Positions 26,899 to 35,207 of a DNA stretch of 64,000 nucleotides are shown here, piece after piece (the first letter of the stretch is position 1; each line of letters begins with the position of its first letter). The translations under genes and the position numbers were made by a program. The stretch is from Faecalispora sporosphaeroides DSM 1294 (lineage in GTDB: Bacteria; Bacillota; Clostridia; Oscillospirales; Acutalibacteraceae). The DNA lies in assembly GCA_000383295.1 (NCBI GenBank), contig KB911070.1, positions 186,001 through 250,000 of the forward strand, given 5' to 3'. The notes beneath the pieces were generated by a model. It saw only the letters and a list, made by a program, of their open reading frames with translations, ran no database searches and was not told the origin of the DNA.

Positions 26899-27732
26899 TT
26901 ATATGCGCTTTTTTACAAAGCTGAGCTGTTTGAGTCCCGCGAGGACGCCCTCGTGGTCGTTGTCCGCCGTCACATTTTGCGCCTGCCTTTTCACCTCCGG
27001 CGGCGCGTTGCCCATCGCAAAGCAGGCGCCGGTGGCGAGCAGCATATCGATATCGTTGAAATTGTCGCCGAAGGATACGGTCGCTTGCGGCGGAATGCCA
27101 TATAACTTGCAAAGATACCTGACCGCGCCGGATTTTGAGACGGCTCCGTCCATAATTTCAAGGTAGGTGTCTTTCGAGCGGTAAACGGAAAGCCCGGAGA
27201 AGCGCTTTCCGAGTGCGTCGGCAAGGTCTGCGATCGCCTCCGCCTCCCCCATGCACAAAAGCTTATGTACCTGCCCCCCTTGCGGGACAAAATCAGAAAT
27301 CCCGCCCTCTTTCGGTACCGAGGCCGTAATGCTTTGCTCCTGCACGATCCATTTGTCGTGAACATTGCCCGCAATCCAGTCGCGGTTGCAATAGGCGCTG
27401 CAGCAAACACCCTTCCATTCCCTGTTTACGAATTTTTCGATCCGAACGGCTTTTTCGCGGTCGATGCCGACCGTTTTGACCGGCTCCCCGTGCTCATCGA
27501 GAATCAGCGCGCCGCTGTAGCAGACAACGGGGGCTTTGATTCCCAGCTCGCGCTGCAGGGGAAAAATTGCCGAGGGCATACGCGCCGAAACGAGGATGAA
27601 GGGAACGCCGATGCGATCGAGCTCCCGCACTTTTTGTCCGGTTCCCGGGGAAATGCGATTGGTCGAGTCCAGGAGCGTTCCGTCGATATCGCAAAACACC
27701 ATTTGGTATTGCGTTGGCCCGGGAGCGATCAT
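26899..27732 (-). CDS. Cof-type HAD-IIB family sugar phosphatase
   Basis: The N-terminal motif VFCDIDGTLLDSTNRISPGT carries the nucleophile Asp. VSARMPSAIF is motif II, and the C-terminal FGDNFNDIDMLLATG is motif III. The cap between is of the Cof/IIB type, giving 277 residues. Such enzymes hydrolyse sugar phosphates and relieve sugar-phosphate stress. The gene sits between a ROK regulator gene (6 bases upstream) and the transporter ATPase gene, so it is part of the same sugar operon. Confidence 0.9.
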   Translation of the reverse strand: MIAPGPTQYQMVFCDIDGTLLDSTNRISPGTGQKVRELDRIGVPFILVSARMPSAIFPLQRELGIKAPVVCYSGALILDEHGEPVKTVGIDREKAVRIEKFVNREWKGVCCSAYCNRDWIAGNVHDKWIVQEQSITASVPKEGGISDFVPQGGQVHKLLCMGEAEAIADLADALGKRFSGLSVYRSKDTYLEIMDGAVSKSGAVRYLCKLYGIPPQATVSFGDNFNDIDMLLATGACFAMGNAPPEVKRQAQNVTADNDHEGVLAGLKQLSFVKKRI

Positions 27733-27737
27733 CTGCC

Positions 27738-28955
27738 CTACCCCCTTTTGCCCGCCGCCGAAAACTTACTGGGCAGCTGCAGCACCTTATCCGTTGCCGT
27801 AGCGGCAGCGCCGTAAAGGGTGGGGTCCACCTTGAGGGCGGATATTTTAATGCGCACCTTGGTGTGCAGCTCGGGAATCACGCGCTGCCTCACCACCTCC
27901 TGAACAATCGGCAGCAGCAAATCCCCTCCCCGCGACACGACGTCGCCAAGGATAATGATGTCCGGGTTATAGGCGTTAATCAGCGTAACGCAGCCGTAAC
28001 CGATATACTCCGCCGTCTCCCGCACCACATCCATCGCCTTTGGATTGCCGGCGCGCGCCGCTTCAAAAACAGCGATGCAGGCGTCGCTGCTCTGCGGATT
28101 TTCGCAGGGCAGGCATTCCGGCACGCGCTCCTTCACTTTTTTCAAGATGGCCGGAGCCGAACAGTACATTTCAAGGCAGCCGTAGTTCCCGCATTCACAG
28201 CGCGGGCCGTGCACGTCCACGCTGATGTGCCCGGTTTCGCAGGCGGTGCCCTGCACCCCCAGAAACAGGCGGCCGCGCTCAATGATACCGGCGCCCACGC
28301 CGTCGCCCACCAGAAAATACGCCAGCGTGTGCAGCGGCTGGGTATGCCCGCCAAACAGCCATTCGGCCAAAGCGCCCGCGTTTGCGTCGTGCTCTATAAA
28401 AACCGGCTTATTGAACTCCGCCTTGAATTCCTCAATAAAATTGATCGTGTGCCAGGCGGACATTTGGGTGACGACCGCGATGCGGCCCTCGTCCCTCAGG
28501 TACGGCCCCGGAACGGCAAGCCCGATGGAGACGACATTTTCATATTTCTTCAGCATTGTGTGTATCTGCTCCTTCATCGCAGACAACACCTTTCGGGGAT
28601 CTTCCTCAAACGGATACTTTGTTTCCGTGTGTATGTAAATTTTACCGGAAATATCGAACACACCCACCGCAAACATCTGCCTTGCAAACTTTACCCCGAT
28701 GATTTGATGCCTGTCGGCATTCAGCCGAAGCCCTATGGAACGACGGTTGTCGCCGTTCATAATAATTCCGGCCTCGGACACAATGCCCATCTCCATCATG
28801 GACGCCACTATTTTGGTAATGGCCGCCTGGGTAAGGCCCGTTTGCCTGGCAATGTCCGCACGGGAGCACACCTCCTGCTGCTGCAATATTCTCACAACAG
28901 CGGAGCGGTTCATTTCTGTTAAATCACTGTTATTTTTGCCAATCGCACCTGTCAT
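27738..28955 (-). CDS. ROK family transcriptional regulator, sugar operon
   Basis: A winged helix (about 12-75, SRADIARQTGLTQAAITKIV) precedes a ROK domain with FIEHDANAGALAEWLFGG (catalytic Asp motif retained), FLVGDGVGAGIIERG and the zinc motif GHISVDVHGPRCECGNYGC. At 405 residues it is a normal NagC/XylR-type regulator. As the first gene of the operon it probably controls its own expression together with the phosphatase and transporter genes through the palindrome at 29017-29028. Confidence 0.9.
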   Translation of the reverse strand: MTGAIGKNNSDLTEMNRSAVVRILQQQEVCSRADIARQTGLTQAAITKIVASMMEMGIVSEAGIIMNGDNRRSIGLRLNADRHQIIGVKFARQMFAVGVFDISGKIYIHTETKYPFEEDPRKVLSAMKEQIHTMLKKYENVVSIGLAVPGPYLRDEGRIAVVTQMSAWHTINFIEEFKAEFNKPVFIEHDANAGALAEWLFGGHTQPLHTLAYFLVGDGVGAGIIERGRLFLGVQGTACETGHISVDVHGPRCECGNYGCLEMYCSAPAILKKVKERVPECLPCENPQSSDACIAVFEAARAGNPKAMDVVRETAEYIGYGCVTLINAYNPDIIILGDVVSRGGDLLLPIVQEVVRQRVIPELHTKVRIKISALKVDPTLYGAAATATDKVLQLPSKFSAAGKRG

Positions 28956-29016
28956 TTTCGCTTGCCGTCCTTTTCCCGCTCTCGTATGAATACACGGCGT
29001 TAATTGATTTACTCTG

Positions 29017-29050
29017 TTAATATATTAATCGAGAAACATCAATATGTCAA
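29017..29050 (-). promoter_or_regulatory. Promoter with overlapping palindromic operator, ROK-sugar operon
   Basis: The minus strand carries TTGACA (29045-29050), a 17-base spacer and TAATAT (29022-29027). A perfect 12-base palindrome TTAATATATTAA (29017-29028) overlaps the -10 box, so a protein bound there would block RNA polymerase. It lies about 65 bases upstream of the ROK start at 28955, within the divergent 28956-29252 region shared with tspO. Confidence 0.7.
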
Positions 29051-29252
29051 CTATTTTTTAAAAAAGTTTATTGTTTTTGTACTTATATACCATTCAATCT
29101 CTTTTTCGGAGGCCCGCCGTAAAATGCCGGCATTTTTTCACGGCTGTTCTCCTACTTTTCTCAAACCGCTGTCTGAACAGAAGAGGAAAATAGTTCCATG
29201 TCATAACGAACCGCATTTTTGAATATCCTATTGGGAGGAAGGGGATGACCGC

Positions 29253-29723
29253 TTGAAATTCAGAGGAAAAACACTGCTGATCTGCATCGCCGTTCCATTG
29301 CTTACGGGCGGATTGGCGGGATTCATTTCGAGAGACAGCATGGGCACGTTTGCGGCGCTGAACCAGCCGCCCCTGTCGCCGCCGGGATGGCTGTTCCCCG
29401 TGGTGTGGACGATACTCTACCTTTGCATGGGCATTGCGTCCTACCTGATTCTCACATCGGGGGCGCCGCAGGAGAAGATCGGCAAGGCGATCCGGCTCTA
29501 TGGCTGGCAGCTGCTGTTCAACTTTTTCTGGCCTCTCTGGTTTTTCCGCCTGCAACTGTACTTTTTCGCGTTTTTCTGGCTGATTGCCCTGTGGGGCCTG
29601 CTCCTTTCCACAATCCTGTCGTTTTTCCGCATTTCAAAGGCCGCCGCGTACTGGATGCTCCCGTATCTTCTGTGGGTGACCTTCGCCGGGTATCTGAATC
29701 TGGGGATTGCGCTGCTGAACTGA
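29253..29723 (+). CDS. tspO: TspO/MBR family membrane protein
   Basis: The 156-residue protein has five predicted membrane helices and the conserved PPLSPPGWLFPVVWTILYL segment of TspO, followed by the Trp- and Phe-rich region LLFNFFWPLWFF and a final LWVTFAGYLNLGIALLN. TspO proteins bind porphyrins, haem-related molecules and sterols and are linked to stress responses. No porphyrin genes are nearby and the gene is flanked by decayed DNA. The ATG at 29253 follows GGGAGGAAGGGGATG. Confidence 0.9.
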   Translation: MKFRGKTLLICIAVPLLTGGLAGFISRDSMGTFAALNQPPLSPPGWLFPVVWTILYLCMGIASYLILTSGAPQEKIGKAIRLYGWQLLFNFFWPLWFFRLQLYFFAFFWLIALWGLLLSTILSFFRISKAAAYWMLPYLLWVTFAGYLNLGIALLN

Positions 29724-29734
29724 CCCATTTCATC

Positions 29735-29790
29735 GCACAGCAAAAGAACCGATGCATCAAAACCTTGATGCATCGGTTCTTTTGCTGTGC
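29735..29790. terminator. 26-bp perfect hairpin after tspO
   Basis: GCACAGCAAAAGAACCGATG, continuing CATCAA (29735-29760), is matched exactly by its reverse complement at 29765-29790, leaving a four-base AACC loop. It begins 12 bases after the tspO stop and includes T runs inside the second arm. It may work as a terminator in both directions, although it is longer than typical. Confidence 0.65.
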
Positions 29791-29856
29791 CGAGGCCCCC
29801 CATAGGGCACGGCGGCGAAACCAAGGTCGGCCGCTGATCGCCGCGGCAATGGGGCT

Positions 29857-30452
29857 TCAGTCAAACAGCTCTTTCGCGTATTCGCTCGTAAAGAAATCTC
29901 CGATTCGGATTTTACCGGCCATATAGATTCCGTGATAATTGCTGCCACCCGTCATAAACAGCCCGTTTTCCGGCTTTCCCTCCATGGACTGGGAATAAAT
30001 CGGTTCATCGTCTTCGGAAGGAACAGTGTCCTTTTCAAAATACCAATGACGTCGTTTTCAGAAGCCTTGCCGTAATTCAGGTCAATCGCCGCATTTGGGG
30101 CAAATACGGGCTGAGCCATGGAAAGCGTCTGGCCGTTTGGCTGCGTGCCGTCACACAGAAAAGAGAGTGTGCCGTTGCCGGCGGTGTCGTTCCAGTTGCC
30201 GCCGCACCATTCCATTAAGGTGCTTTCGGCATTCTGAACCGACCGGATTTGATTGACCTCCTGCGCAACAACATGTTCCAAAATCGCTCCGCCATACACT
30301 TTGATCAGCCGCCCCTGCTTGCCCAGAAAGTCCAAATCCCGCCGTATGGTTTCGATGGAGACGTCAAAGATTTGGGCCAGTTCCGAGACCTTTACGCTTG
30401 CTTTATCCAGGAGCATTTCCATAATTATCTCTTGCCGTCCCTGTATCAGCAT
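29857..30452 (-). pseudogene. Frameshifted chimera: DeoR-type HTH joined to an unrelated C-terminal region
   Basis: The first ~60 residues are a clear DeoR winged helix (KVSELAQIFDVSIETIRRDL and KVYGGAI), but no DeoR sugar-sensing domain follows. Instead the frame continues as an unfamiliar region (TLMEWCGGNWNDTAGNGTLS, then QPVFAPNAAIDLNYGKASEN). Near 30040 the coding frame shifts by one base: after DVIG it carries on as YFEKDTVPSEDDEPIYSQSM and ends EYAKELFD at 29857. Both the truncated sensor and the frameshift point to decay. The identity of the second part is unknown to me. Confidence 0.6.
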
Positions 30453-30577
30453 TTCATATCCTTTTTCTTGATAAAATCCTACTTGCTTTTAGACGCTTTA
30501 TGCCGCATTTTATTTCAATTTGTGGTGTTCTTAATCATATTGTATCTGTACCGCGTCAAAATGACAATAGATATTGA

Positions 30578-30838
30578 TTACGCCGCTGTTAAGGTTACGC
30601 CTTTCAGACGGGGTACATTCAATGTCACATCTCCGGAACTGGTGGTCAGATTGTGCTGGTAATGGCCGCTGCGATACCCCTGCCGCTCTTCGCTGCGTTC
30701 GTAACGTGCGGCCTGGGTCAGCTTCTGCGCCTCTGCCTCCAGCAGCCCGTTCAGCGTTTCCTCCACGCTCCCACGGACTAATTCCTTGATTTGCCCCTTG
30801 ATTACTTCCACATTTAACTGTACAATTTTCTCGGACAT
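30578..30838 (-). pseudogene. IS256-family (mutator-type) transposase, N-terminal fragment
   Basis: From ATG 30838 (site AAAGGAG) the frame reads ELVRGSVEETLNGLLEAEAQ, TQAARYERSEERQGYRSGHY and TTSSGDVTLNVPRLKG, the characteristic N terminus of IS256-family transposases. It stops after about 86 residues where full proteins have about 400, with no DDE catalytic region. It marks an old insertion or deletion event next to the DeoR chimera. Confidence 0.8.
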
Positions 30839-31178
30839 AGTTTGCTGTCTCCTTTCAGAATGGTGGTGTGGTAACTTCATTCTATCAAAAACTGCAAACT
30901 GTGTCTCTTTTTATCCTTTTTCAATTTGCGCAACTTATTCTACCTTATCATAACATTATTAATAATTAATCAATTTTTCAATAGTTCTTATCATCAGAAA
31001 AGGAGTACCTTTTTCAGGTACCCCTCTCTTTTAATCTATCTTTATTTTCTTGTATCCCCACACTCTATATCAACTACCACAGAAACATTAATATAGTTTT
31101 TTATTACCTTATTTCTAATTTTATCACCCTCACCTGTGAAGACTATATGTTTGAAAAAGTGCCTAAAACAAAGGATTT
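30839..31178. other. Gap with transposase leader, a hairpin and a coding-like tail
   Basis: The stretch is AT-rich. GGAGTACCT and AGGTACCCC (about 31004-31026) form an imperfect hairpin with T runs on both sides, possibly ending the methyltransferase transcript. On the minus strand at about 31164-31042 an open stretch reads HIVFTGEGDKIRNKVIKNYI and then NVSVVVDIECGDTRK before a stop. This looks like the tail of a lost protein, but there is no start and no family is recognised. Confidence 0.35.
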
Positions 31179-32546
31179 CTACGTATCTGCTCGTTGTATC
31201 AACACAATAGTCTCCACATGCTTCGTCCTCGGGAACAGATCGACGGGCGTGATCGGCCCGGCGGAATAGCCGAACGTGCGGAACAGCTTCAAGTCGCGTG
31301 CAAGGGTGGCGGGATCGCAGGAAACATAAACAATGCGGGAAGGCGCCATGTCGGCTACCGTGCGGATCAGCTCGGGCGCACAGCCCTTTCTGGGGGGATC
31401 GAGCACTACAACGTCGGGGCGTTCGCCGCGCTGCGCCAGCTGCTGCGCCGCCTCGACAGCATCCATGCAAAGGAATTCCGCGTTTTCAATATGGTTGAGC
31501 GCCGCGTTTTCGCGGGCGTTTTCCACCGCCTGCTCCACCGCCTCAATCCCAATGACCCGCCCGGCGCGATTTGCCATCGAAAGGCCGATCGTACCGGTGC
31601 CGCAGTACAGGTCGAGCACCGTTTCCCTGCCGGTGAGCCCGGCGTATTCGCCCGCCAGCGCATACAACCGCTCGGCCTGAGCATGATTCACCTGATAAAA
31701 GGACAGCGGAGAAATTTGGAACCGCAGGCCGCACATCCGATCAGTCAGAAAATCCTGCCCCCAAACCGTGCGGAAATGCCTGCCCAGCACGACGTTGGTA
31801 TCTTCCCGGTTGCTGTTGATCAGAACGCTCGTCAGGCCGTCCACTCTCTCGCGGAGCAGCGCTGCAAGCGAGTCCTCCCCTTTCAGGCCGTTCCCGTTGA
31901 CGACCGCACAGACCATCACCTCGCCCGTGCCCTCGGCCATGCGCAGGTATAAATGGCGCAGCTTCCCCTTATGCGTCGCCTCGTCATAGGCGCTCTCGCC
32001 GCTCTGGCGCGCCCACTCCAAAAACGCGTCCAGCGCCTGTCCGAACGGCTTTGGCTGCAGGGCGCAGCGGTCACACCCAACAATGCGGTGGCTGTGGCTC
32101 GCATAAAACCCCGCGATCAGATTGCCCTGCTTGTCCTGCCCGATGGGAATCTGCGCCTTATTGCGGTAACCGTCGACATGCTCCGCCCCCAAGATCGGGC
32201 GGATATCCGCATCCGGCAGCCCGCCGATCCGCTCGATGGCGTCGCGCACGCGGCTCTCCTTTGCCCGCAGCTCACCGGCATAGGTAATATGGCGGAACGC
32301 GCAGCCGCCGCACTGTGCAGAACAGGGACAGTCCGACTCGATCCGTTCGGGAGACGGCTCCAGAATTTCTTCTATTCTCCCAAAGGCATACGTTTTGGCC
32401 GTCTTCAGGATACGGACTCTCAAACGGTCGCCGGCCGCCGCACCGGGAACAAATACGGCGATCCCCTCTGCCCGGCCCACGCCGCTGCCCTCCGCGGTCA
32501 TGCCTGTGATCTCTATTTCAACTATCTCATTCTTTTTCAGAAGCAT
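31179..32546 (-). CDS. 23S rRNA (uracil-C5)-methyltransferase, RlmD/TrmA family
   Basis: An N-terminal TRAM domain (about 8-60) is followed by Fe-S cysteines CPCSAQCGGC (about 75-84) and CDRC, and then a SAM methyltransferase domain. That domain has VLDLYCGTGTIGLSMA, VIGIEAVEQAVENA, VVLDPPRKGCAPEL and the catalytic YVSCDPATLARDL with the nucleophile Cys. It methylates uridine at C5 in 23S rRNA (or tRNA in some members); Firmicutes often have several paralogues such as RlmCD, so the target position is not fixed. The 455-residue length is normal. Confidence 0.93.
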   Translation of the reverse strand: MLLKKNEIVEIEITGMTAEGSGVGRAEGIAVFVPGAAAGDRLRVRILKTAKTYAFGRIEEILEPSPERIESDCPCSAQCGGCAFRHITYAGELRAKESRVRDAIERIGGLPDADIRPILGAEHVDGYRNKAQIPIGQDKQGNLIAGFYASHSHRIVGCDRCALQPKPFGQALDAFLEWARQSGESAYDEATHKGKLRHLYLRMAEGTGEVMVCAVVNGNGLKGEDSLAALLRERVDGLTSVLINSNREDTNVVLGRHFRTVWGQDFLTDRMCGLRFQISPLSFYQVNHAQAERLYALAGEYAGLTGRETVLDLYCGTGTIGLSMANRAGRVIGIEAVEQAVENARENAALNHIENAEFLCMDAVEAAQQLAQRGERPDVVVLDPPRKGCAPELIRTVADMAPSRIVYVSCDPATLARDLKLFRTFGYSAGPITPVDLFPRTKHVETIVLIQRADT

Positions 32547-32843
32547 CGTTTTCTCTCCGATCGTTTTTGCTCTGATCCCGATCTCTCATAAAAACAGCGG
32601 ATCATTCTTATGATCCCGCCCGCCAAAAGCAGGAAGAGCGGGCCGTTTTTCCCTTTCGATCACGGATCTGTTCTTTCAAGAGTTTAGCATTTTCCCGGTG
32701 TGAATACAAGAAAAGAAAATTCTGTAAAAATTTCTTCCTTTTTGAATATTCCACTCTATTGTGTCAATCATAATAAATATTAAATCGCTTCTCCATGCAA
32801 TTTATGAAAAAAGCAGATTCATTATTAACCTTTTGTTAATTTC

Positions 32844-32873
32844 TTGACTTTGCTGGATTTAGTGGTTTATACT
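32844..32873 (+). promoter_or_regulatory. Strong orphan promoter for a candidate small RNA
   Basis: On the plus strand TTGACT (32844-32849), 18 bases and TATACT (32868-32873) form a good sigma-70-type promoter. It does not face any protein gene. The next plus-strand signal is the terminator at 32968-33011. Confidence 0.7.
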
Positions 32874-32879
32874 AGGGAT

Positions 32880-33011
32880 AAAGAAAAAAGATTTTCGCAT
32901 ATTCCAATTCTAATTTGCTTATAAGACCGCGGCGGATGCCGTACCTTTTTCAATACAACTCCTCCCCAAAAAGGCTGAAACCGGTAACTTTTTACCGGTT
33001 TCAGCCTTTTT
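32880..33011 (+). ncRNA. Candidate small regulatory RNA, about 130 nt
   Basis: A strong promoter (32844-32873) and a perfect 20-bp terminator hairpin (32968-33011) frame a transcript of about 130 nt. No open frame inside it has a ribosome site. Just before the terminator stem the RNA would carry an unpaired AACUCCUCCCC (32957-32967), complementary to Shine-Dalgarno sequences such as GGGGAGGAG. C-rich single-stranded loops of this kind are the seed regions of several Gram-positive small RNAs that block translation. This is inference from layout; expression is unproven. Confidence 0.55.
32968..33011. terminator. Perfect 20-bp bidirectional terminator hairpin
   Basis: AAAAAGGCTGAAACCGGTAA (32968-32987) is followed by a CTTT loop and its exact reverse complement ending in TTTTT (32992-33011). 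The A/T flanks make it a working terminator on both strands: for the candidate small RNA on the plus strand and possibly for phoR on the minus strand. Confidence 0.88.
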
Positions 33012-33291
33012 ATCATGCCCTGCGCCAAATTTTCCCGCGCACTGCCGCCCGCGCAAAGGAAAGGCACTGCATCTTGTATTTTCTGTTCAGGAGCGATTTT
33101 GATTTCTGTTATTTTTTTGCATGAAGCTTGACCCGCTCCCTGCAAAAATTTACAAAATCAGGACTCGTTTTTGATTTTTTCGATCATTTGCACAATCCCT
33201 GGCCGGGCAAATTGCAAAAAACAAACGATACCAACAGCGGCAGGCAAAATAGCTCTGCAAACCGCAAAACGCGGCGGCGAAAAAAATCCTG

Positions 33292-35097
33292 TTATTCCGT
33301 GGAAAGCGGCAGGCGCACCGTAAATGTGCTGCCCTTACCAACCTCGCTCTCTACGCTCACCTCGCCGTGGTACAGCGCCGCCAGGTGTTTTACAATCGAA
33401 AGCCCCAGGCCCGTGCCGCCGATTTCGCGCGAGCGGCTGGTATCGACCCGGTAGAAACGCTCAAACAGCCGATCCAGATGCTCCTGGGCGATACCGATGC
33501 CCGTATCGCGCACGCGCACAATCGCCATATGCCGCTGCTGCCGGGCAATCACCGTGACTCTGCCCTGCGGAACATTATACTTGATCGCATTCTCGATTAA
33601 ATTGCCGAACAGCTGGCCAATGCGCGTGGGGGAGCAGTCGCAGTACAGCGAAGCGTCTGCGTCCAGTTCCAGCGCAACCGAAGCCTTTTCGGCAACGGGA
33701 CGCAGCCGTTCTATGGTAGCCATCAGCTCCTCCTTCAAATTGCAGCGGCGGGCGGAGGGATCCTCCTTGGCGTTTTCGATCTGTGAAAGCACAAGCATAT
33801 CGTCGATCAGATGGTGCAGGCGCTCCGCCTCAATATCCAGCACGTCGTAAAAATACCGGCGGGTTTCTTCATCTCGGTCTCCGCTGCGCAGCAGCTCAAT
33901 GCTCCCGCGAATCGAAGTCAGCGGCGTTTTGAGCTCGTGTGTCACATTGGCCACAAACTCGCTGCGCAGCTGCTCCAGGCGGCGCATACGGGTCACATCG
34001 GCAATCACGGCCAGCACCTCGCCGTCCTCCCGCTTGCCGGGGATCGGCGCGATGTACACGTTATACTGTCGCTCCTTGGGGCCTCCGGTCGTCAGTGTTT
34101 CGCGGCGCGCGGGTTCCCCTTCTCCCGCTTCTCCGGCGCTGCGCATCCGGTCGGCAAGCTGGCGGATGAGCAGGCTTCCATCAAGAATACCGCCCTCCTT
34201 GAAGTCGCGGGCATGGAGCAGCTCACGCGCGCGCTGGTTCAGGAATACAATCCGGTTATTGCGGTCAACGCACAGCACACCGTCGTCCATTCCCTGAAGC
34301 ACCCCCTCCAGCTGCTCCTGCTTCTTCTGTGTCTGAAGCACGGCCTGCTCGGTGCTTTCCGCCATAATATTGAACGAATGGGTCAGATCGCCAATCTCGC
34401 CGGTATACTGCCCCTGCATACGTCCGGAAAGATCGCCCTCCGAAATTCGCCGCGCCACCTTGGTCAAATCGCGGATGGGCAGGGTAAAGCGATCCGCCAT
34501 AAACCAGGTGACGGTGCAGATCAAAATCAGGCCCAGCAGCAGGCTCATCAGGGAACCGACCCAGAATTTCCGCGTCACGCGGTCCAAATCGGCAATCGAC
34601 AGCGCCGCGCGCAGATACCCCTGATTCGGCAGGCGCACCGCCGCATAATAAAAGCGCTCGCCGGCGTTCTCAGAAAGACGCACGTTGTACCCGCGCCCCG
34701 ATTTGCCCGCCTGAACGATTTCAGGACGGCCCAGGTGGTTCCCCTTAACGGTATTGTCGTCCACATCTCCCGGCTGCTCGCTGTCCCCCACCACATCTCC
34801 GTTGGAATCGAGCACCGTAATGCGAACCTGCTGCCCCACGGCGGAAAGACGGTCGCTTTCCTCCCTGGCATATTTTTGGGGATTCGCCCAGATTTTATTG
34901 CCCTGCGTTTCCATAATCGCAAGGGAAGCGTCGAGCCGCTTGGTGAACTCCTCCTGATACTGCTTCTGTACCAGAAGCGCCACGAGCGCAAACGCCAGAC
35001 AAAAGCCCGCGCACAGGATGATGGAGCTCGACAGCATCAGCCGCTGCTTGACAGAGCCGTTTGAAACATGGATACGAATGCGGTTTTTCTGTTTCAC
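33292..35097 (-). CDS. phoR: Phosphate-type sensor histidine kinase
   Basis: Membrane helix 1 lies at about 26-44, an extracytoplasmic sensor at about 45-180 and helix 2 at about 181-203. A HAMP segment (ADRFTLPIRDLTKVARRISE), a PAS domain (about 258-370, MDDGVLCVDRNNRIVFLN) and HisKA NVTHELKTPLTSIRGSIELL with His387 follow. The HATPase end has NLIENAIKYN, VRDTGIGIAQEHLDRLFERF and GGTGLGLSIVKH. This is PhoR/WalK architecture. A GTG start at 35097 is favoured because AGGAGG is 8 bases away; the TTG at 35103 would be too close. It is separated from phoB by the niacin genes, so its partner assignment rests on domain type and location. Confidence 0.9.
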   Translation of the reverse strand: MKQKNRIRIHVSNGSVKQRLMLSSSIILCAGFCLAFALVALLVQKQYQEEFTKRLDASLAIMETQGNKIWANPQKYAREESDRLSAVGQQVRITVLDSNGDVVGDSEQPGDVDDNTVKGNHLGRPEIVQAGKSGRGYNVRLSENAGERFYYAAVRLPNQGYLRAALSIADLDRVTRKFWVGSLMSLLLGLILICTVTWFMADRFTLPIRDLTKVARRISEGDLSGRMQGQYTGEIGDLTHSFNIMAESTEQAVLQTQKKQEQLEGVLQGMDDGVLCVDRNNRIVFLNQRARELLHARDFKEGGILDGSLLIRQLADRMRSAGEAGEGEPARRETLTTGGPKERQYNVYIAPIPGKREDGEVLAVIADVTRMRRLEQLRSEFVANVTHELKTPLTSIRGSIELLRSGDRDEETRRYFYDVLDIEAERLHHLIDDMLVLSQIENAKEDPSARRCNLKEELMATIERLRPVAEKASVALELDADASLYCDCSPTRIGQLFGNLIENAIKYNVPQGRVTVIARQQRHMAIVRVRDTGIGIAQEHLDRLFERFYRVDTSRSREIGGTGLGLSIVKHLAALYHGEVSVESEVGKGSTFTVRLPLSTE

Positions 35098-35120
35098 CCG
35101 CAAATCCCTCCTTTTCTATT

Positions 35121-35159
35121 GGGAAAAGCATATCACTTTTCCCGAAAATATGCTATGAT
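35121..35159 (+). promoter_or_regulatory. Dyad and extended -10 promoter upstream of niaR
   Basis: GGGAAAAG and CTTTTCCC (35121-35143) form an eight-base dyad, followed by the extended -10 TGCTATGAT (35151-35159). No good -35 is seen, as is usual for extended -10 promoters. Transcription would start near 35166. Confidence 0.45.
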
Positions 35160-35175
35160 TAAGAAAAGCCCGTGT

Positions 35176-35207
35176 GGTATTTTCTTCGCTTTGGCGGAGA
35201 AAATACC
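35176..35207 (+). other. 14-bp hairpin at the 5' end of the niaR leader
   Basis: GGTATTTTCTTCGC, loop TTTG, and GCGGAGAAAATACC pair along 14 positions with a single G-T pair. It would begin about ten bases from the predicted transcript start and has no T run after it, so it is more likely a 5' stabilising or regulatory hairpin than a terminator. Confidence 0.5.

Larger units (their letters stand above)
32547..33291. other. Long protein-free stretch between the RNA methyltransferase and phoR
   Basis: No protein-coding frame in this 745-base stretch has a ribosome site or family look. It is AT-rich around 32700-32880 and contains the promoter, RNA and terminator described at 32844-33011. From 33012 to 33291 I see no feature beyond the phoR 3' flank. 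Confidence 0.5.

Noticed and set aside
32915-33124. Small plus-strand open frame inside the candidate small RNA
   Set aside because: It has no ribosome site, crosses the terminator hairpin, and shows no protein-like pattern.
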